A stretch of 47,567 bases of DNA from Verrucomicrobiaceae bacterium. Lineage in GTDB: Bacteria > Verrucomicrobiota > Verrucomicrobiia > Verrucomicrobiales > Verrucomicrobiaceae. The position numbers and the translations under genes were made by a program. The DNA lies in the NCBI GenBank assembly GCA_027489965.1, contig JAIXZA010000157.1, positions 1-47,567 of the forward strand, written 5' to 3'. Below the pieces are notes generated by a model. That model was given only the letters and a program-made list of their open reading frames with translations. It did no database searches and had not been told where the DNA came from. Within the stretch, counting starts at the first letter, position 1, and the number at the start of each line of letters is the position of its first letter. This document shows positions 42,568 through 47,567 of the stretch, piece after piece.

Positions 42568-42598
42568 ATTAGAGTAGAAACTTGGAGCCGGAATGCAA
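42568..42598 (-). promoter_or_regulatory. Tentative promoter of the actE operon
   Basis: On the minus strand TTGCAT (42598-42593) and TCTAAT (42573-42568) are separated by 19 bp, longer than the ideal 17. It is the best sigma-70-like pair I can see between the tex terminator and actE. Support is limited to position and partial consensus. Confidence 0.3.
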
Positions 42599-42715
42599 GA
42601 ACGATTTCTGTTTTTGTCCACCTAATGAAGGAGTTGTACTTTTCAGCCCTCAGCAGCAACCCATGAAACACCGCAAAAACTTCAATACCAATGATAAGCA
42701 CCGCCAAAAAGCAAC

Positions 42716-42756
42716 CAAATAAAAGGCGTATTCACGGCTGATCCGCAAATACGCCC
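42716..42756 (-). terminator. Intrinsic terminator downstream of tex
   Basis: The inverted repeat has arms GGCGTATT (42725-42732) and AATACGCC (42748-42755), extended by C and T pairs, with a 15-nt loop. On the minus strand it is followed by TTTTATTT. It lies 24 bp past the tex stop and separates tex from the actE operon. Confidence 0.8.
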
Positions 42757-42779
42757 TTTGAAATGACTCGATGAATTGC

Positions 42780-45164
42780 CTATTTCTTGCCCTTCGTTGC
42801 TGCCGCGGTGAACCAATCGCCACCTCCACCGCCGCCAAAGGGATTGCCCATGCCTCCGCCACTCGGACGACTGCGGTCGCCACCACCGCCGCCAAAGCTG
42901 CGATTGCCACCCGCTTGACCGCTCGCAGGTGCACCCGCTGGACGCGGCCCACCCGCACCGACCTTTTTCTCGAAGTCTGGTTTCGCCTTCATGCTCAGGG
43001 CGATTCGCTTCCGCTGAATGTCCACTTCAGTGACCGTGACCATGACTTTCTGCGCCACCTTCACCACCTCAGCCGCATCTTTGACAAAAGTGTCGCTAAG
43101 CTGACTGACGTGCACGAGCCCGTCCTGATGCACGCCGATGTCCACAAACGCACCAAAAGCCGTCACGTTGGTAACGATCCCGGGCAGCTTCATGCCAACG
43201 GTGAGATCCTTCATGTCATTGACACCTTCAGCGAAATTGAAGACTTCGAACTGCTTACGAGGATCACGACCGGGCTTGGCTAGCTCGTTCATGATGTCCT
43301 GCAGCGTCGGCAGACCGACATCCGCACTGACATACTTTTTCAAATCCAGTTTCTGGCGCAGTTCCGTCCGCTGCATGAGATCAGGCACGGTGCAGCCAAG
43401 ATCAGAAGCCATTTTCTCCACCAGCGGATAGCGCTCAGGATGCACCGAACTGGAGTCCAGCGGATGATCAGCCCCACGAATGCGCAGGAAACCAGCAGCC
43501 TGCTCAAAAGCCTTTTCACCCAGGCGCGGCACTTTCAGAAGATCTTTGCGGGCTTTAAAGGGGCCGTTCTCATTGCGATAAGCAACGATGTTTGCCGCAT
43601 GGGTGCTATTTAAACCTGACACATAGCTGAGCAGCTGCTTGCTGGCCGTATTGACCTCCACACCGACACCATTCACGGCGCTAATGACGACGTGATCCAG
43701 GCTTGTCTTGAGCTGATTTTGGTCCACGTCATGCTGGTATTGACCCACTCCGATGCTTTTGGGATCCAGCTTCACCAGCTCAGCCAAAGGATCCATGAGA
43801 CGACGCCCGATAGAGACGGCTCCACGCACCGTGATGTCATGATTCGGAAACTCCTCACGGGCCACTTCGCTTGCACTATAAATGGAGGCCCCACTCTCAT
43901 TGACCATGAGTACTGGGATGCCTTTCGGGATGCCTATCTTATTGATAAAGGCTTCCGTTTCTCGACTAGCGGTGCCGTTGCCAATGGCGATGGCCTCGAT
44001 CTTGTAACGCTCGATCAAATTCATGACCAACGTCTTCGCCTGCATTAGGCTATTGCCTTCTCCCAATAGATAAATCACGTCATTGAAGAGAAGCTGGCCC
44101 TGAGCATCCAAAACCACCACCTTGCAACCCGTGCGGAAACCAGGATCGATACCCAGCACGCGTTTCTGCCCCAGAGGAGCAGCGAGTAGGAGTTCGCGAA
44201 GATTATCGGCAAAAACACGCACTGCTTCAGTATCTGCCTTCTTCTTGGACTCCAGGCGCGCTTCGGTTTCCATGCTGGAGCTTAGCAAGCGCTTGTAACT
44301 ATCAGCACAGGCCAGCTTCATCTGGTCTGAGCAACCGTTGCCACCCTTGACAAAGAGAGTGCTGATGATCTGGATCGCTGTATCCTCGGGCGGCGTCACA
44401 CGCATGAGCAGGAATCCTTCTTTTTCACCACGGCGAATCGCCAGCATCCGATGGGAGGGGATGGATTTCAAAGGCTCACTCCAATCAAAGTAATCGCGGA
44501 ACTTCTGTGCATCCGCTTCGGTCTCTTTGCCAAACATGATTTTCGAAACGACGACCGCCTGATCGGCCACCAGCTTTCTCAAAGCGGCACGTGCTTCTGC
44601 ATTGTCACTGATCCGCTCAGCGATGATGTCTCGTGCACCCGACAGAGCATCGTTCGCATCCTTCACGCGCAGCTCTTCTGTCTCATGATCAGGATTGATA
44701 AATTTAGCAGCTTCCTCGTCCAGCTTCACGCCACTGGTGAGCAGATTTGCCTCGATAAAATCCGCCAAAGGCTCCAGACCTTTTTCTTTAGCAATCGTCG
44801 CCCTCGTGCGCCGCTTCGGACGGAAGGGCGCAAAGATATCTTCCAGCGTGGTGATCGTCTCTGCCTTCTCGATTTTGGCCCGCAGAACATCGGTCATGAG
44901 CTTGCGCTCTTCCAGCGACTTGATGATAGCTGCGCGGCGGTCATCCAGCGCGACCAGAGCCTCCATGCGCTCTTTCACCGCCAGGATTTGCACCTCATCC
45001 ATCTCGCCTGTAGCCTCTTTTCGATATCGGGCGATGAAGGGTACCGTCGCGCCACCAGCAAACAATTGAGCCGTCGCACCGACTTGGATAGCGCGCAGGC
45101 CGAGTTCCTTCGCCACACGTTCGACGTGGGCCAGATTGATGTTGAGTTCGTTGTCAGTAGACAT
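42780..45164 (-). CDS. tex: Tex family RNA-binding protein with Gly-rich tail
   Basis: This 794-residue Tex/YhgF-type transcription accessory protein has an N-terminal helical part (GATVPFIARYRKEATGEMDEVQ). A YqgF-like RNase H fold follows (VLGIDPGFRTGCKVVVLD, near 330), then a helix-hairpin-helix region (SYVSGLNSTHAANIVAYR, VPRLGEKAFEQAAGFLRI). An S1 RNA-binding domain starts at GMKLPGIVTNVTAFGAFVDIGVHQDGLVH. After the S1 domain comes a ~60-residue Gly/Arg/Pro-rich tail (GGNRSFGGGGGDRSRPSGGG) not typical of E. coli Tex. This resembles RGG-type nucleic-acid-binding tails. It is a cytoplasmic nucleic-acid-binding factor. Confidence 0.95.
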   Translation of the reverse strand: MSTDNELNINLAHVERVAKELGLRAIQVGATAQLFAGGATVPFIARYRKEATGEMDEVQILAVKERMEALVALDDRRAAIIKSLEERKLMTDVLRAKIEKAETITTLEDIFAPFRPKRRTRATIAKEKGLEPLADFIEANLLTSGVKLDEEAAKFINPDHETEELRVKDANDALSGARDIIAERISDNAEARAALRKLVADQAVVVSKIMFGKETEADAQKFRDYFDWSEPLKSIPSHRMLAIRRGEKEGFLLMRVTPPEDTAIQIISTLFVKGGNGCSDQMKLACADSYKRLLSSSMETEARLESKKKADTEAVRVFADNLRELLLAAPLGQKRVLGIDPGFRTGCKVVVLDAQGQLLFNDVIYLLGEGNSLMQAKTLVMNLIERYKIEAIAIGNGTASRETEAFINKIGIPKGIPVLMVNESGASIYSASEVAREEFPNHDITVRGAVSIGRRLMDPLAELVKLDPKSIGVGQYQHDVDQNQLKTSLDHVVISAVNGVGVEVNTASKQLLSYVSGLNSTHAANIVAYRNENGPFKARKDLLKVPRLGEKAFEQAAGFLRIRGADHPLDSSSVHPERYPLVEKMASDLGCTVPDLMQRTELRQKLDLKKYVSADVGLPTLQDIMNELAKPGRDPRKQFEVFNFAEGVNDMKDLTVGMKLPGIVTNVTAFGAFVDIGVHQDGLVHVSQLSDTFVKDAAEVVKVAQKVMVTVTEVDIQRKRIALSMKAKPDFEKKVGAGGPRPAGAPASGQAGGNRSFGGGGGDRSRPSGGGMGNPFGGGGGGDWFTAAATKGKK

Positions 45165-45185
45165 GGTTTTAAAAATGAAATTGGA

Positions 45186-45201
45186 GATCTGAAATCAGAT
45201 C
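45186..45201. promoter_or_regulatory. Short dyad upstream of tex
   Basis: GATCTGA (45186-45192) and TCAGATC (45195-45201) form a perfect 7-bp inverted repeat around AA, about 21-37 bp before the tex start. There is no T-tract, so it is more like a protein-binding dyad or a leader hairpin than a terminator. Confidence 0.35.
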
Positions 45202-45302
45202 AGAAGCGTGAGGTAGCGAGAGCCCACCACGCAGCAACTGAGAAGCATGAGTGAACACTACTTTTAGTTTCTTGACGCAGCGTGAAATCCTTTGCGGACT
45301 GA

Positions 45303-45539
45303 TCAAGTCATGTCCGACGCCAAAACCGAATTCGCTGCCCGCATCGCCAGATCTCTGGCCTGCGCCACCACACGAGTGGCCGTTTTATCAAAACGATACG
45401 CATGACAGCTAGGACAAGTCACCGCACGCAGGACAACGATCGATCCACAACCTTCACAAACTTTATAGTTTTCGGGGTGACTGGTGATCTTTTCGGCCTG
45501 CTTCAGACGATTGTCTTGTTGCTCTTCGGGGGCGCTCAT
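45303..45539 (-). CDS. Small zinc-ribbon protein
   Basis: This 78-residue protein has a zinc-ribbon core: CEGCG (Cys28, Cys31) and CPSCH (Cys42, Cys45) separated by SIVVLRAVT. A charged N-terminus (EEQQDNRLKQAEKIT) and a helical Ala-rich C-terminus (TRVVAQARDLAMRAANSVLA) flank it. I do not recognise a named family. It lies 138 bp upstream of tex on the same strand. A nucleic-acid or protein-binding role is inferred from the fold. Confidence 0.75.
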   Translation of the reverse strand: MSAPEEQQDNRLKQAEKITSHPENYKVCEGCGSIVVLRAVTCPSCHAYRFDKTATRVVAQARDLAMRAANSVLASDMT

Positions 45540-45641
45540 TATTGGTAATTACTTCGTACATGCTACGCCTGTCGTCCTGTCTGTAAAACAAGATTTATCA
45601 ATACCTGAAAAATCGATCCAATACTTAACTCCTTCAAAACA

Positions 45642-46256
45642 TTACGGTTTTGCTGAAGCTGACTCTCCGCTGATCTTGAAGTTGCGAACTTTCACCGACT
45701 GGGTGGCCGCCAGCCAACTGCGCATCTTTGCTTGCGCAAAATAGTCATGCTTGGCACGGAGTTCACTGCTGCCCAGCCGTGCCGCCATTTGGTCGCCCTT
45801 CCACTCAACGCGTAGTTTGTGCCACTCGCCTTGCTTAACAACCAGCGGCAGTTGTGCGATGGTATGCGAAGGTTTAACCGAGTCTTCCGCAATGCTCAGG
45901 CCCTTGGCATTGATCACCACGCGTCCGACATGCTTGTCTGAATCACAGCCGACGAGAAACGAACCCGCTCCATCCAATCGAAACTCCAATTCGATCACTG
46001 CACTAGCCAAGCCGACTTTATGATGCAGCACTGGAATATGTTTCTCCGCCGGAATGTCCACAACGCTGAGCACACCATCAGCAGGAATCCATTGGCCCTT
46101 TGCTGTGGCAAATGGAGCCACCAACGGCTCCACAAAACTCGGTGCCGCGATGACTGGTAGCGCCGTCTCATTCAACAGTGGTTTGTCCGCCTGAGCAAAG
46201 ACCGCCGTGGCAAATGCGAAGCTGAAAAGAGCGATGGGCGTGAAGAGTCGATTCAT
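45642..46256 (-). CDS. Secreted concanavalin-like (DUF1080-related) protein
   Basis: This 204-residue protein begins at ATG 46256 with a signal peptide (MNRLFTPIALFSFAFATAVFAQA). The mature part is a single beta-sandwich-like domain: AKGQWIPADGVLSVVDIPAEKHIP, ASAVIELEFRLDGAGSFLVGCDSDKHVGRVVI, VVKQGEWHKLRVEWKGDQMAARLG and the closing VKVRNFKISGE. This layout resembles DUF1080/LamG-type sugar-binding or hydrolase domains, though the DUF1080 motifs are weak. The frame extends upstream to 46445 without family character. It is probably periplasmic; the substrate is unknown. Confidence 0.75.
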   Translation of the reverse strand: MNRLFTPIALFSFAFATAVFAQADKPLLNETALPVIAAPSFVEPLVAPFATAKGQWIPADGVLSVVDIPAEKHIPVLHHKVGLASAVIELEFRLDGAGSFLVGCDSDKHVGRVVINAKGLSIAEDSVKPSHTIAQLPLVVKQGEWHKLRVEWKGDQMAARLGSSELRAKHDYFAQAKMRSWLAATQSVKVRNFKISGESASAKP

Positions 46257-46341
46257 GAGTGTGTAGCTAAAGTGTGGTTGAAGTGGCCTAACTGTGAACG
46301 TCGTCGATCTCGATTCCTTTCTCGCCGCCATCGCACCCAAC

Positions 46342-47082
46342 TCACTTATCTTGAAGCACACGCTGACGATGGTGCCGCGCGAGGATGCGCTCGCACAAAA
46401 GATCGGCCTCAATGCGATGACCGCCATCATTGGGGTGCATGCCATCGGAGAGCAGAGAGTCCACGGTCACGCCACGTTTCTTTGCCTGCTCGACGAACGC
46501 CTGCTGCATATCCAGCAACTCCGCACCTTCCTCTCGCGCGACCCGGCGAACAGTTTCGCAGTAAGGCACGAGCGGGCTGTTGAATCCATCTACATTCTCG
46601 GGCTGGTAAGGAGGCTTGCCATACATCTCCTTCAGCTTCGATGTCCAGCGCAGTGGATTGGAAGTCATCAGTACCACGTGGGTGTTCTTGGATTTCAACG
46701 TCTGGACAAAATGCCGCAGGTTCGCCTCATAGCGCTCCAGCGAAACCCTCGGGTCCGTCGCCGGCGGTGTCTTCCACACATCTACGGCGGCGTCATTGAT
46801 ACCAAACTGGATGATCGCAATGTGCGGCTGATGCCTCAGCACGTCTTGTTCGAAACGTTTGCGTCCCATCTCCGTCGTGTTCCCACTTACTCCCGCATTG
46901 ATGACTCGAACATTGCGCAACTCCTCCTGCAGCACCGAAGCATAGACCTTCGCGGAACCACGCACCGCCGTGGTCGAGTCTCCGAAGGCCACAATAGTGA
47001 CGGGCTCAGTCGCTGGCACATCCGTGGCGTGGAGCGCAACCAGCGGAGCGAGAAGCAGGGCGGTGAGATGTGTGCGTTTCAT
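46342..47082 (-). CDS. Secreted SGNH/GDSL hydrolase
   Basis: This 246-residue protein has a signal peptide (MKRTHLTALLLAPLVALHA). ATG 47088 is 2 codons upstream and the frame extends to 47178. Catalytic blocks: GDST (Ser36), INAGVSGNTT (block II Gly), FGINDAAVDVW (block III Asn96) and DGMHPN (Asp213, His216). Such SGNH hydrolases in this phylum often deacetylate or de-esterify polysaccharides; the substrate is unknown. It follows the PIG-L-type gene by 25 bp and is probably cotranscribed with it. Confidence 0.9.
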   Translation of the reverse strand: MKRTHLTALLLAPLVALHATDVPATEPVTIVAFGDSTTAVRGSAKVYASVLQEELRNVRVINAGVSGNTTEMGRKRFEQDVLRHQPHIAIIQFGINDAAVDVWKTPPATDPRVSLERYEANLRHFVQTLKSKNTHVVLMTSNPLRWTSKLKEMYGKPPYQPENVDGFNSPLVPYCETVRRVAREEGAELLDMQQAFVEQAKKRGVTVDSLLSDGMHPNDGGHRIEADLLCERILARHHRQRVLQDK

Positions 47083-47107
47083 GGTCATGTGCTTTGGAAA
47101 AGACCAA

Positions 47108-47567
47108 TCAGGGGAAAAACGGGAACAGCACTTTGATCTCTTCCGGCTTTGGCTGGCGTCCGTATTCGCAAATCTCAAAGGCCTCGGCGAACTTCACGGA
47201 AGCGCCTTTCTCGGGGCCATACCATTTGATGAGGCTATCACGGAAGCGGTTCGCCTCGCCACCCTGACGCCTGACCCAGCGCTCGCGCAGCCATGCCTTG
47301 CGGGCTGCTTCATCGGTGGACGGCGGGACTTTGGCTACATGGGCTTCGCTGCCGCTGGCTCCACCTTCGTAGTGCTGCGAAGGCATCTCGTGAATGGCGG
47401 TGAGCTTTTGATCAAAGACATCATCCACCGAGACGATGATGTCTGCCTTGAAGGGATAGGGCTTCTGAAAGCCGTCGCTCGAATAGAGAAAAAGCGGGTC
47501 CTTCTTCAAGGGGGGCACATCGCTGCACACATAGGGCACGGTCACCATGAAAGCCGCATCCTGGATG
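47108..47567 (-). CDS. PIG-L family deacetylase, C-terminal part (gene continues past window)
   Basis: The minus-strand frame is open to the right edge, with codons IQDAAF before the first internal Met at 47548, so the gene starts outside the window. The visible ~152 residues match the C-terminal half of PIG-L/LmbE-type N-acetylglucosaminyl deacetylases. Landmarks are VTVPYVCSDVPPLKKDPLFLYSSD, PYPFKADIIVSVDDVFDQKLTAIHEMPSQHYE and a tail ending CEYGRQPKPEEIKVLFPFFP. The zinc-binding HPDD motif would lie outside. Function is hydrolysis of N-acetyl sugar groups; the substrate is unknown. Confidence 0.85.
   Translation of the reverse strand, partial: IQDAAFMVTVPYVCSDVPPLKKDPLFLYSSDGFQKPYPFKADIIVSVDDVFDQKLTAIHEMPSQHYEGGASGSEAHVAKVPPSTDEAARKAWLRERWVRRQGGEANRFRDSLIKWYGPEKGASVKFAEAFEICEYGRQPKPEEIKVLFPFFP

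Noticed and set aside
42771..43283. 170-codon plus-strand ORF antisense to the tex 3' end
   Set aside because: It is antisense to the S1 domain and Gly-rich tail; its Ala/Thr-rich composition is a reflection of the Gly-rich codons.
45633..45654. CAAAAC...GTTTTG hairpin at the end of the DUF1080-related gene
   Set aside because: The stem is AT-rich, overlaps the coding end and has no T-tract on the transcribed strand.

Overview
The window looks like a chromosomal segment of a Verrucomicrobiota bacterium (Verrucomicrobiaceae/Prosthecobacter-like). This is inferred from the gene mix: a DUF1501 fragment, a DUF1080 protein, a delta-60/Ig-repeat secreted protein, SGNH hydrolase plus PIG-L deacetylase, a CehA-type PHP protein, and a respiratory locus combining alternative complex III (ACIII) subunits with an aa3-type oxidase. 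GC content is intermediate and Shine-Dalgarno sequences are mostly weak. I see no rRNA, tRNA, CRISPR array, insertion sequence or prophage.

Layout, left to right. (1) 1-4683: the 3' part of a DUF1501 gene whose first ~39 codons do not look like the family, convergent with a 1365-residue delta-60/Ig secreted protein. A gene-free 372-bp stretch follows. (2) 5056-8294: tyrS, divergent from a YeiH-type transporter and an SDR oxidoreductase. (3) 8280-11019, minus strand: two membrane-anchored VWA proteins. (4) 11080-19767, plus strand: a protein-kinase-fold protein with a probable N-terminal frameshift, a secreted DUF1080 protein, a HerA-like ATPase, rlmN, purU and a secreted PHP/CehA hydrolase. 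(5) 19773-26890, minus strand: AddA/AddB-type helicase-nuclease genes and an RsuA/RluB pseudouridine synthase. (6) rplU-rpmA with a clear intrinsic terminator. (7) 27742-42515, minus strand: about 15 kb of respiratory genes. (8) 42780-45164 tex, then a zinc-ribbon mini-gene and three genes for secreted or carbohydrate-related enzymes, the last running off the window.

The respiratory block is the most interesting part. In transcription order it reads actE, actF, a small anchored protein, a ccoN-like gene, a ccoO-like gene, a membrane cytochrome c, a cupredoxin-like lipoprotein, coxA, coxC with a ~270-residue insert, subunit IV, two mini membrane proteins (one of 57 aa that is easily missed), and coxB. 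A perfect 12-bp-arm terminator follows, then ctaA, ctaB, sco and DUF420, which supply heme A and copper. The ccoN-like protein keeps the fold but has Phe and Ile where the two helix-X heme-ligating histidines should be, and Gln for one CuB histidine. It is therefore unlikely to be an oxidase and may be structural. ACIII subunits A-D are absent from the window, so the ACIII genes are split. A perfect CRP-type dyad (TGTGA-N6-TCACA) lies just upstream of actE and suggests Crp/Fnr-family control of the whole unit.
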